From Pseudomonas sp. PH1b (lineage in GTDB: Bacteria > Pseudomonadota > Gammaproteobacteria > Pseudomonadales > Pseudomonadaceae), in assembly GCF_000633395.1 (NCBI RefSeq), contig NZ_AYMU01000011.1, positions 62,001 through 126,000 of the forward strand: 64,000 bases of DNA, written 5' to 3'. The first letter of the stretch is position 1; every line of letters starts with the position of its first letter. Below the pieces are notes generated by a model. It saw only the letters and a program-made list of their open reading frames with translations, did no database searches and was not told where the DNA came from. The translations under genes were made by a program, and so were the position numbers. Shown in pieces: positions 24,339 to 32,526 of the stretch.

Positions 24339-25601
24339 ATGATTGCGAGTCGGCAACAACGCGGCCATGCCCTAGTGGTGGGGGCCGGGGTGGTAGGCCT
24401 GGCCAGTGCTTTGTGGCTGCAGCGGCTGAACTGGCAGGTGACCCTGCTGGACCGCCAGCTCCCCGGCAGCGGCACCTCGTTCGGCAATGCCTGCACGTTC
24501 GCCACCTATGCGGTGGAGCCGGTGGCCACCCCCGGCATCTGGCGCCAGGCGCCGGGCATGCTGTTGCGCCGCGACAGCCCGTTGGCCATCCGCCCGGGCT
24601 ACCTGCCACGGATCGCTCCCTGGCTGTGGCGTTTCCTCGCCTGCTCCAGTGCGTCGCGGGTCAAGGCCATCAGCCACGACCTGCACAGCCTGCTCAAGCC
24701 ATGCATGGGGGCCTGGCAGACCCTGTTCGATGACGCCGGGGCCAATGATCTGGTACGCCACGACGGCTCGTTGTACCTGTTCGAGGCCCATGAGCGGCAG
24801 AGCGCCATCGACATGCTGGCCTACCATCAGGCCTTCGACGTGCCGATGCGCCTGGTGCCGGGGCCGGAGTTGCGGGCCATGGAGCCGGCCCTGAATGCCC
24901 GGGCCGCTCTGGCCCTGGAGTTGCCGCAGGTCAGCCGCACCCTTGATCCCTATGCCTTGAGCCAGCGTCTGCTCCAGCGTTTTGTCGAGCGCGGCGGGGT
25001 GTTTCGCCGGGGCGAGTTGCTGGATATCGAGCGCCACGCCCAGCACGGCGAACGGCTCAGCGCACGCTTGAGCAGTGGTGAGTCACTGCCGGCCGAGCGC
25101 CTGCTGCTGTGCACCGGGGCCTGGTCCCGCAGCCTGGCACAACGCCTGGGAGACGCCATTCCCCTGGACACCGAGCGCGGCTATCACGTGCTGTTCGAGC
25201 AGGCCGGCGGCCTGGTCAACCGGCCGCTGTGCTGGGGCGCCGGAGGGTTCTACATGACGCCGATGGCCCAGGGTTTGCGCGTGGCGGGCACCGTCGAGTT
25301 CGGCGGCCTCGACGCCGCCCCGGACCCGCGCCGCTACCGTTACCTGGCCCGCGGTGCCCGGCGTTTCCTGACCCTGCACCACTCACCGTCATCCCGGTGG
25401 ATGGGCTTTCGTCCGTCGCTGCCGGACAGCAAGCCGGTGCTCGGCCAGTCGCGATTATTGCCCCAGGTGCACTACAACTTCGGCCATGGCCATGTCGGGC
25501 TGACCCTGGCCGCGATCACTGGGCAACTGATGGCGGAGCAGGCCAGCGGACTGACGCCAAGCGTGGCGTTGCAGCCATTCCTGGCGCAGCGCTTCCGCTA
25601 G
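24339..25601 (+). CDS. FAD-dependent D-amino-acid dehydrogenase-like protein (DadA family)
   Basis: This 420-aa flavoprotein has the dinucleotide-binding motif [16 protein letters not shown] at residues 8-23 and the DadA-like GTSFGNACTFATYAVEP segment. The C-terminus carries GFRPSLPDSKPVLG and HYNFGHGHVGLTLA, conserved in D-amino acid dehydrogenases. It begins 11 nt after the binding protein gene and is preceded by GAGGAG. It is distinct from the first oxidase of the cluster, so the operon encodes two different FAD amine or amino acid oxidising enzymes. Confidence 0.85.
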   Translation: MIASRQQRGHALVVGAGVVGLASALWLQRLNWQVTLLDRQLPGSGTSFGNACTFATYAVEPVATPGIWRQAPGMLLRRDSPLAIRPGYLPRIAPWLWRFLACSSASRVKAISHDLHSLLKPCMGAWQTLFDDAGANDLVRHDGSLYLFEAHERQSAIDMLAYHQAFDVPMRLVPGPELRAMEPALNARAALALELPQVSRTLDPYALSQRLLQRFVERGGVFRRGELLDIERHAQHGERLSARLSSGESLPAERLLLCTGAWSRSLAQRLGDAIPLDTERGYHVLFEQAGGLVNRPLCWGAGGFYMTPMAQGLRVAGTVEFGGLDAAPDPRRYRYLARGARRFLTLHHSPSSRWMGFRPSLPDSKPVLGQSRLLPQVHYNFGHGHVGLTLAAITGQLMAEQASGLTPSVALQPFLAQRFR

Positions 25602-25734
25602 AGGCCAGGGTGTGGCAGCGCCAAAGCACGAAACGGTCATCTTCGGCTGCTAGAACAGGGTTTCCCCGACAGCAATACTGGCGCCCGGCGTTAGGTTGGC
25701 CCGGGGCCGTTTCTGCAGCCATGGATGTGCATCT

Positions 25735-26127
25735 ATGCGAATTGCCCTGTTTCTCGGTTCACTGTTGTTGTGTGCGGCCAACGCCCATGCCGAGGATCCG
25801 GCTTCGGTGCTTGGCCATGGCTTTGGTTCCCTGAGCTGCGTCGACCTGCAAGACCCCGACAGCAGGGCCACCTGTGGGGCCCGGGCGCTGTCCAATGGCA
25901 AGGGCTGCCAGGGCCTGTCGAGCCAGGGCATGCGTGATAAATGCCTGGATGAGGCGCTGTATCCGTCGAGCAGCTCGACCCGCACCCCGCCGGCCAGGGC
26001 CAAGCCTCGAGCGCCTGGGGTGGCCGTTTCCAGCCAAGCGCCTTTGCAACCGCCTGCACCTTTGTTGACCGAGGAGCAGATGCGGCGACTGGATCAGGTG
26101 CTGGGGATCAACGACACCCGCCCTTGA
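25735..26127 (+). CDS. Small secreted protein of unknown function
   Basis: This 130-aa protein has a clear signal peptide (MRIALFLGSLLLCAANAHAE). Six or more cysteines follow in the first half of the mature part (SCVDL, TCGAR, GCQGL, KCLDE), suggesting disulfides, and the second half is a Pro/Ala/Ser-rich linker. It ends EEQMRRLDQVLGINDTRP. I take the ATG at 25735 because the longer open frame would bury the signal peptide. No family recognised. It lies at the boundary between the amine cluster and a run of lipoprotein-like genes. Confidence 0.65.
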   Translation: MRIALFLGSLLLCAANAHAEDPASVLGHGFGSLSCVDLQDPDSRATCGARALSNGKGCQGLSSQGMRDKCLDEALYPSSSSTRTPPARAKPRAPGVAVSSQAPLQPPAPLLTEEQMRRLDQVLGINDTRP

Positions 26128-26128
26128 A

Positions 26129-26351
26129 CGGGTCGTGGCCATGACCTCGGCCTGCTGGCGCTGGGCGGCTGCAAGAGCGCCACGCCACAGCCCCCCGAGC
26201 AACAGTTGCAGAGCCCGCGCGAGGCTTATCGGTGGGCGTTCGCCGAGGCCTTGAGCGAGGGTGCTCGCCGCTACAACCTCGATGACTGGGTGGGCGGTTG
26301 CTCCTGGAGCTCGGCTGCAGGCCCTGGAAGGGCGGGCCGAAACAACCCTGA
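26129..26351 (+). pseudogene. Decayed lipoprotein gene with conserved PWKGGPK tail
   Basis: One frame reads LGLLALGGCKSATPQPP, a lipoprotein signal with lipobox Cys, then AYRWAFAEALSEGARRYNLD. The other frame at the 3' end reads PWKGGPKQP and a stop (26322-26351). That tail is nearly identical to the end of the intact lipoprotein at 27764-28555. No start codon remains for the signal peptide and a frameshift separates body and tail. I read it as the remnant of a paralogue. It lies immediately after the secreted protein gene, possibly as the result of a deletion. Confidence 0.55.
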
Positions 26352-26446
26352 GCCTGTCCCTCGTGGCGGCGTTGCGCTGCAGCACCAGGCCCGGGGCGGT
26401 CGGAGCCCCGTGGCTGGGCACGCCGGCCGCCGCAGGAGGCGAGGGC

Positions 26447-27019
26447 TCAGGCCTTCGGGCGGTGTTCCGCTGCATGCAGGGCGAGGTAGGCACTGAGGTT
26501 GTCATCGCTGATGCCCAGAGCACCGAGAATCTGCGCCATGAAACTCACCGGAGCGCTGCCCGGCGCTGTGATCACTCGCTGATCCGCCACGGCGTGGGGC
26601 ACGTCCTGATAGTGCGCCGCGCCGGCGTATCCCTCCGCCAGCAGGTTGTCCGCCGAGTTCGAGGTATGTCGCACAAGATCCAGCACCCCGGCCCTGGCCA
26701 GGGCGCGGGTGCCGTCGCAGATACCGGCGAGAACGATCTGGCGTGCCTGCGCCGCCCGCAGCAGCTCGCTGATCTCGGGAGCCTGCGCGCTTTGCCAGAC
26801 CGGACCGCCGCAGATCATCAGCAGGTCGAGCTCATCGAGGCGTATGTCTTCCAGGGCCAGGTCCGGGGTCACCCGCAGGCCGCCCATGGAGGTCACCGGG
26901 GTGCCCTTGGGGCTAGCGTATTGGCAGTCGAAACCGTAATAGGCACGGGCCGTGGCGTTGATCAGGGCGGTTTCCCAATCGGCGAAGTTCTCGCAGATGA
27001 GGGTGATGGCGCGGGGCAT
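26447..27019 (-). CDS. DJ-1/PfpI-family glutamine amidotransferase-like protein
   Basis: This 190-aa protein has the DJ-1/PfpI fold. The nucleophile elbow reads LAGICDGTRALA with Cys around residue 102, and a conserved ICGGPVW loop lies upstream. The family includes stress protein YhbO/PfpI, YoaZ-like and ThiJ-type proteins with deglycase, protease or hydratase activities. The exact activity is unknown. It is a single gene on the minus strand between two decayed plus-strand lipoprotein genes. Confidence 0.82.
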   Translation of the reverse strand: MPRAITLICENFADWETALINATARAYYGFDCQYASPKGTPVTSMGGLRVTPDLALEDIRLDELDLLMICGGPVWQSAQAPEISELLRAAQARQIVLAGICDGTRALARAGVLDLVRHTSNSADNLLAEGYAGAAHYQDVPHAVADQRVITAPGSAPVSFMAQILGALGISDDNLSAYLALHAAEHRPKA

Positions 27020-27237
27020 GGGGCAGTCCTTCCTTGGGTGAACCTGGAGTCAGGTGCTGCAGGATATCTGTTTTTTCCGGGTGATTCAGGGCTTGAGCAA
27101 GGCCCTGCGAAACGGCCCGTTACGCCATCAGCCAGGGGTATCAAGGTTGCACTTGGTGAGGCGGGCGATAGCCTTTATGCTTTCGCGCCTTGATCGACGG
27201 GAGGGCTAGGCACGGCGCTGTCCCGATATGTTTCTCA

Positions 27238-27583
27238 ATGGACCTGAGCATGCATTCCAGTCTCCCCGCATCCTTGAAAGCACTGCTGCTGACCGGCGCC
27301 ATGGCGCTGCTGAGCGGCTGTCAGGCCCTGGCGCCAGCGACCACTGCGCAGCAACCGAAGGGATGACGGATGACCAGTGCCAGGTGCGCAGCTGCCAGGT
27401 GGAACTGGGCATGGCCCCTATCCGGGGCAGCCAGTTCCGGGCCGATGCAGACTGCAACAGCCTCTGTGGCAGCGCTGCCGGCAACTGGAGAGGCGCGAGC
27501 TGCCGGGCAAGCGCGAGTATCGGCAGGGCCAGGAGCGGTTCCCGGTCAAGGTGGATTCCAGCCCCTGGAAGGGCGGGCCGAAC
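27238..27583 (+). pseudogene. Decayed lipoprotein gene, two frameshifts, SPWKGGPN tail
   Basis: The reading path can be traced through three frames. The first gives MHSSLPASLKALLL...LLSGCQALAP, a lipoprotein signal, ending in a stop after about 40 codons. A second frame continues with TDDQCQVRSCQVELGMAPI and SQFRADADCNSLCG. A third gives GKREYRQGQERFPVKVDSSPWKGGPN. The tail matches the intact lipoprotein gene at 27764-28555. At least two indels are required to join them. No single frame encodes a plausible protein and there is no good ribosome site before the first ATG. It is presumably a dying paralogue. Confidence 0.6.
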
Positions 27584-27763
27584 CCTGGGCAAGCCTGTCC
27601 GGCAGGCCGGTTCGGGAGCCGACAGAGGACGCTTGCCAGCACTCAGCCCTGTAGCGAACCCCTGCTGCTTCGTTCAACCAGAGGCACATGCGCGGCGCAT
27701 TGATCGCGCCGCAGAACACAGCGCAAGAAGGGCAGGCGATCCTGCCCGGCAAAGGAATTGAAC

Positions 27764-28555
27764 ATGCATACCCAGTTCAGAACGACCCAGGCACGGCGCA
27801 GCCTGTGGATGGCCGGGCTCCTGGCCCTGGCCGGTTGTCAGTCCCCTGCGCAGAGCCCGTCGGCGGTGAGCGACGAACAGCAGCGCCAAGCGGATATGCA
27901 ACGGTATTCGAATACCGTGCAGCAAGTGCTGCACGCTGAAAGCATCAGGGCCAATGCCCAGCAATTGTCCGGCAGCGTCGATTTGCTGATGACCTTCAAT
28001 CGCCAGAATGAGGTGGTCAGTTGCGAGGCGCGGCGCAGCACCAACCCGGCGATGCAGGTGTACCCCTATAGCCTCAAGCTGGGCGCGCTGGTCAAGGGCA
28101 TCTGCTGGGACAGCGTGTTTCCAATGGCCCCGGCCACGGCCTTTGATGGGGACGAGCGGCTGCGGGTGAAGGGAACCATGATCTTCCCGCCGCCAAGCCC
28201 GAATGCCGAGCAACGCAAGGCACTGGATCAGCAGACGCAGGACTACGCCCGGGGACGCTTTTTCTGGGAGCGCACCCTGGCGGGCCAAGCGCTGGACAGC
28301 ATTGGAGTGGCCAGTTTCGAGGTCAAGGCCGACCCCCAAGGCAAGGTGCAGGAATGCTGGGTCAACCTGCGGGCGGTGCAATACCGGCCTGAGTCGTTCA
28401 AGCCCGACAACGAACTGCGCAACAAGCTGACCGGCTTGTGCGAGCAACTGGACCTGCGGCAGATGCCGGGCTTTGCGCTGGTGGATGGCAAGGTGCCGCC
28501 GATTGCCACCAGCGTGTTTTACTCACCCTGGAAAGGTGGGCCGAAGCAGCCTTGA
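27764..28555 (+). CDS. Lipoprotein of unknown function with TonB-C-like region
   Basis: This is a 263-aa lipoprotein. The N-terminus MHTQFRTTQARRSLWMAGLL leads to the lipobox LALAGCQ (Cys about residue 26). Two repeated domains resemble the C-terminal domain of TonB-like energy transducers: SGSVDLLMTFNRQNEVVSCE in the first and DSIGVASFEVKADPQGKVQEC in the second, each followed by a segment with PYSLKLG / PESFKPD. The end is SVFYSPWKGGPKQP. The ATG at 27764 has AAGGA 7 nt upstream. Two broken relatives with the same tail lie within 2 kb upstream. Function unknown; the TonB resemblance is by pattern only. Confidence 0.7.
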   Translation: MHTQFRTTQARRSLWMAGLLALAGCQSPAQSPSAVSDEQQRQADMQRYSNTVQQVLHAESIRANAQQLSGSVDLLMTFNRQNEVVSCEARRSTNPAMQVYPYSLKLGALVKGICWDSVFPMAPATAFDGDERLRVKGTMIFPPPSPNAEQRKALDQQTQDYARGRFFWERTLAGQALDSIGVASFEVKADPQGKVQECWVNLRAVQYRPESFKPDNELRNKLTGLCEQLDLRQMPGFALVDGKVPPIATSVFYSPWKGGPKQP

Positions 28556-28672
28556 TTCCGGGTCGCAGGCCGACAAGGTCGGCGTGGCTCGTTCTCGGTA
28601 CGATGCCTATGCCCAGGGGCAGGGGGCGCAATAAAACAACACCGCCAGCGGAATCAGTCAAAAGGTCAGTCA

Positions 28673-29080
28673 ATGAGCAAATTAGGCTGCAGTTGCGGGC
28701 ATGTGATCGTCGATCAGACTGACGATCTTGCCTATAAGGCATCGTTGATGCGAGACGGGCATGAGGAGGCGCTGTACGAGGGTATTGGCCACTTGAGCCA
28801 GGCATTTCAGGTCGCAGCCGAGGCCGGGAGCCTGGATCAATTGCTGGACCGGACCTATGGCAAGACGGCGTGGCGGCCCAAGGCGAGAGATTACCTCGGG
28901 GACCGGTTGTGCAACCTTTATGCGGCGTCCAGCACCTGTGTCTATGAGTGCCAGAACTGTGGGCGCTTGTGGGTCCAGCGCGGGGCGGAGCACCGTTTCG
29001 TGTCCTTTGCGCCGGACAGCGGCACCTATGAAGCGGTGCTGGCGGTCGAGCCGAGCCGGTCACCGGTGATGGGCGAATAG
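28673..29080 (+). CDS. Hypothetical protein with two cysteine pairs
   Basis: This 135-aa cytoplasmic protein has no signal peptide. It has Cys-rich ends, GCSCGH near the N-terminus and ECQNCGRLWV at about residues 96-105. This suggests a zinc-ribbon-like site formed by CxC and CxxC pairs. The middle is acidic and helical. A ribosome site AAAGG lies 7 nt before the ATG. No family recognised. It forms a small run with two further short genes of unknown function. Confidence 0.65.
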   Translation: MSKLGCSCGHVIVDQTDDLAYKASLMRDGHEEALYEGIGHLSQAFQVAAEAGSLDQLLDRTYGKTAWRPKARDYLGDRLCNLYAASSTCVYECQNCGRLWVQRGAEHRFVSFAPDSGTYEAVLAVEPSRSPVMGE

Positions 29081-29128
29081 CGGATAGCACACCTTGTGCA
29101 ACGGCCTGTGGCCAGGGAGACAGCAAAG

Positions 29129-29530
29129 ATGTTCAAACTCTATAAATGCTTGCCAGTGATGGCCTTGTTGCTGGGGCAGCCAGTGCAGGCAGAGCAGATG
29201 GCTCGCTGCGAAGAGCGGCAGGTGCAGGGGCATATGGCGCAGATGTGCCTGCTGCCAGGGGCGGCGTTCAAGCATGACAGCTATCGCCTGATGGTCGATG
29301 GCGAACTGATTTTCAGCCTGACCGATGACTTTGCCGAAGACGTGACGCTGGTTCACCGGATCCCCAAGGGGCCGGCACTGGAATACATGCTGTCTCGCCA
29401 AGGGCAGGACAGCGTGACCCTCAAGGGCGGGTGCGTGCCGGTAAGCCGGGATGGTGCCGAAGTGGCGCGGTTGTGCAATTTCCACTGGGGCAAGGTGCAG
29501 GTGGTCAAGGATGTGCGTTTCGATTTCTGA
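29129..29530 (+). CDS. Small secreted hypothetical protein
   Basis: This 133-aa protein has a signal peptide MFKLYKCLPVMALLLGQPVQA. The mature protein has four cysteines (RCEER, MCLLPG, GCVPV, LCNFHWG) that could form two disulfides, and a beta-rich pattern. I take the ATG at 29129, preceded by a GGGAGA ribosome site. It is followed by the next small gene after 15 nt, so the two are likely co-transcribed. No family recognised. Confidence 0.65.
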   Translation: MFKLYKCLPVMALLLGQPVQAEQMARCEERQVQGHMAQMCLLPGAAFKHDSYRLMVDGELIFSLTDDFAEDVTLVHRIPKGPALEYMLSRQGQDSVTLKGGCVPVSRDGAEVARLCNFHWGKVQVVKDVRFDF

Positions 29531-29545
29531 AGCGGAGCGATAGCG

Positions 29546-29857
29546 ATGCAGCCGCGACTGTTCAAGGCCGCCAACGGCCACCTCACTCTGGAGTTCGATG
29601 CTTATGGCAGCGAGCTGCACCAGGCGGTTGGCGCTTTTCTGGTGCAAGGGCTGGGCTTCGAGCGTTGCGGTGAAACGGCCGATGGTTGGGACGCAGGCGT
29701 GGCCCAGTCGTTTCGTCGGGGCGAGGTACTGATCGAAGCCGGCTGGTGCCACTGGGCGGATGGGGACTACCTGCTTTCCGGTTGCGTGGCGGGAGATGCC
29801 TTGTTGAGCAGGGTATTTATGGCCATCGAGGCCGACCTTTCGTTTCGGTTGGAGTGA
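29546..29857 (+). CDS. Small hypothetical protein
   Basis: This 103-aa protein has no signal peptide, is acidic (pI low by inspection) and beta/alpha mixed, with a conserved-looking stretch VLIEAGWCHWADGDYLLS. GGAG lies 8 nt upstream of the ATG. Its size, acidity and position in a string of unrelated short genes resemble orphan immunity-type proteins, but there is no positive evidence for that. Confidence 0.55.
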   Translation: MQPRLFKAANGHLTLEFDAYGSELHQAVGAFLVQGLGFERCGETADGWDAGVAQSFRRGEVLIEAGWCHWADGDYLLSGCVAGDALLSRVFMAIEADLSFRLE

Positions 29858-30071
29858 GGCCTGTGCCGAGCCCTTTGAGTCAGACGGCTGGGACTATGGC
29901 CTGCGTTAAACGGTACGGCCGCTGCTGCGCCTGGAAAAAAAACGCCCCTGGGTCTTTACATCGGCCACCATTCTCATCACCATGCGCACCGTCTAAGTTT
30001 CGCTGCTGACCAGACAATTCCAGCCACCAATCGGGTGGTTGTTTTGTTGCGTCCAAGAAAAGCAGTTGAAA

Positions 30072-31505
30072 ATGACCAAGACTCCTCTGAAAAGAATTCA
30101 GCACAAGCTCGCCCGTTCCGGGGTGGCCATCGAACGCCTGAATTCCAATTCCCTCTCTATCTCCTCGATCAACGACGCCGGGCTCAAGGTGGATCTGCTG
30201 CTGCCCGAGAGTTTTGCCATCGAAGAGAAAGCCATCCTGCAACTGATGGATTTCGCCAAGGTCGCCCACCCCGACGGCGGTGAAGTGAAGTGCGCCTGTG
30301 CCACTCCGGACTTCCACACCGGCAGCCCGATACCGGTGGGCAGCGTGATTGTCACCAGCCACGACATGGTGGTGCCGCAAGCCATTGGCACCGACATCAA
30401 TTGCGGCATGCGCCTGCACAAGCTCGACCTGAGCTACGAGCGCTTCATGGCCCATAAGGCGCAATGGACAGCCCTGGTGCGTGGCGATCTGCTGGAAGGC
30501 ACACGCAATATTCCTACCAGCCCGACGGCGATGAGCGCGCTGTTTCAGTCCGGGCTCGGTGATTTCTGGAGCCAGGTGCAGCAGCAGGACCCGGTGGGCC
30601 TGTTTGCCGGGGCGGACTTCCAGCAACTGCAGCGTGAGCTGGCCGGCCTGCATGAGTCGTCCTTTGCCCAGGGCAGTGCGCAGTACGCCCCGGAAGCCCT
30701 GCAGGATGCTTCGCGCAAGATCCTGCGGGACCCGGGGCTGGGCTCCCTGGGCGGTGGCAACCACTTTGTCGAGATCCAGGTGGTCACCGAACTGGTGGAC
30801 CGTCAGGCCTGCTTCGCCCAGGGGCTATCGGTGGGGCAGGTGGTGATGATGATTCACACCGGCTCCCGGGATGTCGGCTTCTACGTCGGGCGGCGCTGGA
30901 TGGACAAGGCCAAGGCCCTGTGGCCGGCGGGGATCAAGCACCCGGACTCGAAGATCTTTGCCCTGCTGGGGGAGATGGCCGACCAGTACCTGCTGGCCAT
31001 GCACAGTGCGGCCCATTACGCCGACGCCAACCGGGCGCTGATTGCCGAGATGGTGCGTCAGCGTACCCGGCAAGTGTTCGGTGCCGGCATCGAGGCCCCG
31101 CTGATCGTCGATGTGCCCCACAACATCGTGCTGCGTGAAGAGGGCGGTAACGTCCACCGCAAGGGCGCGACCCCGGCCTATGCCGGCCAGCCGCTGCTGA
31201 TTCCGGGGAGCATGGGGCACGATTCCTACCTGCTCAACGGGTTGGGCAATGAGCGCTGGTTGCGTTCGGCCAGCCATGGCGCCGGGCGTTCCATGTCCCG
31301 CAGTGAGATTCTGGTCAAGGCCAAGCGCGACAAGGCCTTCCTTGGCCTGCAAGGAGTGGAGTGCATCACCACCAAGGAAGAGCGGATGATCGAGGAAGCG
31401 CCGGGGGCCTATAAGGAAATCGGCCAGGTGATCCGGTCCCAGGTGGAAGAGGAAACGGTATCGGTGATCGCCAGGTTTTCGCCGATTCTGACCTTCAAGG
31501 CGTAA
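30072..31505 (+). CDS. rtcB: RtcB-family RNA ligase
   Basis: RtcB joins 2',3'-cyclic phosphate and 5'-OH RNA ends using GTP and Mn2+. This protein has 477 aa, longer than the 408-aa E. coli enzyme. All metal and nucleophile residues can be placed: D108 and C111 in GTDINCG, H231 in GGGNHFVE, H262 in IHTGSRDVG, H350 in VPHNIV, and the guanylylated H402 in SHGAGRSMSR. The start is ATG 30072; the upstream ribosome site is weak. No RtcA cyclase or RtcR regulator gene is adjacent, so it is not the standard rtcBA operon. Confidence 0.9.
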   Translation: MTKTPLKRIQHKLARSGVAIERLNSNSLSISSINDAGLKVDLLLPESFAIEEKAILQLMDFAKVAHPDGGEVKCACATPDFHTGSPIPVGSVIVTSHDMVVPQAIGTDINCGMRLHKLDLSYERFMAHKAQWTALVRGDLLEGTRNIPTSPTAMSALFQSGLGDFWSQVQQQDPVGLFAGADFQQLQRELAGLHESSFAQGSAQYAPEALQDASRKILRDPGLGSLGGGNHFVEIQVVTELVDRQACFAQGLSVGQVVMMIHTGSRDVGFYVGRRWMDKAKALWPAGIKHPDSKIFALLGEMADQYLLAMHSAAHYADANRALIAEMVRQRTRQVFGAGIEAPLIVDVPHNIVLREEGGNVHRKGATPAYAGQPLLIPGSMGHDSYLLNGLGNERWLRSASHGAGRSMSRSEILVKAKRDKAFLGLQGVECITTKEERMIEEAPGAYKEIGQVIRSQVEEETVSVIARFSPILTFKA

Positions 31506-31754
31506 GTACGGCGGGCCCTTGGGAGTGAGGGTTGATCCTCATGGCTAACCGATGTCTTGGGTTGAAGCGATGCGTTCAAAGATGGTCTCGGTGGTAGGCA
31601 TGAGCGCTCGCTTCAAGTCGGCTGTACCGGTCGTGGGTGCGCTGATTTCGGATTTGCCGTTCAGGGTACTGGCCGATACATTGTCGTCCCCCGGCCACCG
31701 TTCGCTGGTAATGGGATGCGTTCAAGTCGTCTATGGAAGGGCTGTCATCAGATC

Positions 31755-31934
31755 GTGAAACTGCTTAAAAAAGCTATTTGGTTTGTCTTGTGTATTGCCT
31801 CTGGGCTGACGATGGGCGCTGGCCTTTATCAATTCATGCTGCCTAAAGGTGATCCGGGCCTGGCGTTGATGCTGGTCATGATTGCCTTTCTCTCCGGCTA
31901 TTATCTGCGGCCGCAAAAGCCCAGGGCGCGGTAG
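31755..31934 (+). CDS. Small membrane protein, two predicted helices
   Basis: A GTG-started frame encodes 59 residues with a basic N-terminus (MKLLKKAIW), one helix FVLCIASGLTMGAGLY, a short loop KGDPG and a second helix LALMLVMIAFLSGYYL, ending RPQKPRAR. This fits a small inner membrane protein with both ends in the cytoplasm. A purine-rich ribosome site lies a little far upstream, so the start is uncertain. No family recognised. Confidence 0.5.
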   Translation: MKLLKKAIWFVLCIASGLTMGAGLYQFMLPKGDPGLALMLVMIAFLSGYYLRPQKPRAR

Positions 31935-31980
31935 CCACCATGGTGATTGCCTGTTTGCGGCCAAAGTCGGGTGCTCAATC

Positions 31981-32526
31981 ATGAATCAAGATGAAAGTCT
32001 GAAGCACGATGCTGTAGCGCCATTTACAGGTGCCAGCCAGTGCCTCGTCGACAAGCAACCCCTTGTCGAACTACTTGCCGTGCTTGCTGAATGTGGCGAG
32101 CTGGTGTCCAGCTTCGTCAAGCCAGCCCCCTCAATCAAGGCGTTGGATGAGAGGCAGCGACTGGCCGAGTTTCTGGAGCGTTTCAGCAACCTCGCCAGGT
32201 CGACGGCTATTGGGCAGGTTGAGCGTGAGTTCGGGCCCTTTTCCATGCTGAATCGATATGAGTTCGAGGGCTCGTTGCTGGCGGTGGTGCTACGGGGCGG
32301 GTGTCATCATTCGACCCGTGGGTTGAGCCTGGCCAATGCTCGGAAGTTGGTGTACGAGGCGCTAGAGGCGGTGTTTCCGGGGCCGTTTTCCGAGCTGGTG
32401 GTGTATCGGTTGGACAGCCTCGATTGGTGTGAATTGACCCGGAGCTCGACCCTTTCTTCCGCCTATGTCGCCTGCCAGGGGGCTCGGAATCTTTGGTGGG
32501 TGCTGTGCGTTGCTGACTTTGATTGA
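31981..32526 (+). CDS. Hypothetical protein
   Basis: This 181-aa cytoplasmic protein is taken from ATG 31981. The N-terminal half is helical (LLAVLAECGELVSSFVKP, EFLERFSNLA). The C-terminal half is more beta-like and includes SSAYVACQGARNLWWVLCVADFD at the end. No signal peptide, membrane segment or recognisable family. Codon use has more A/T-ending codons than the surrounding metabolic genes, in keeping with an accessory origin. Confidence 0.55.
   Translation: MNQDESLKHDAVAPFTGASQCLVDKQPLVELLAVLAECGELVSSFVKPAPSIKALDERQRLAEFLERFSNLARSTAIGQVEREFGPFSMLNRYEFEGSLLAVVLRGGCHHSTRGLSLANARKLVYEALEAVFPGPFSELVVYRLDSLDWCELTRSSTLSSAYVACQGARNLWWVLCVADFD

Noticed and set aside
31552-31758. 68-codon frame after rtcB
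   Set aside because: It overlaps the start of the small membrane protein gene, has no ribosome site and no pattern typical of a protein.
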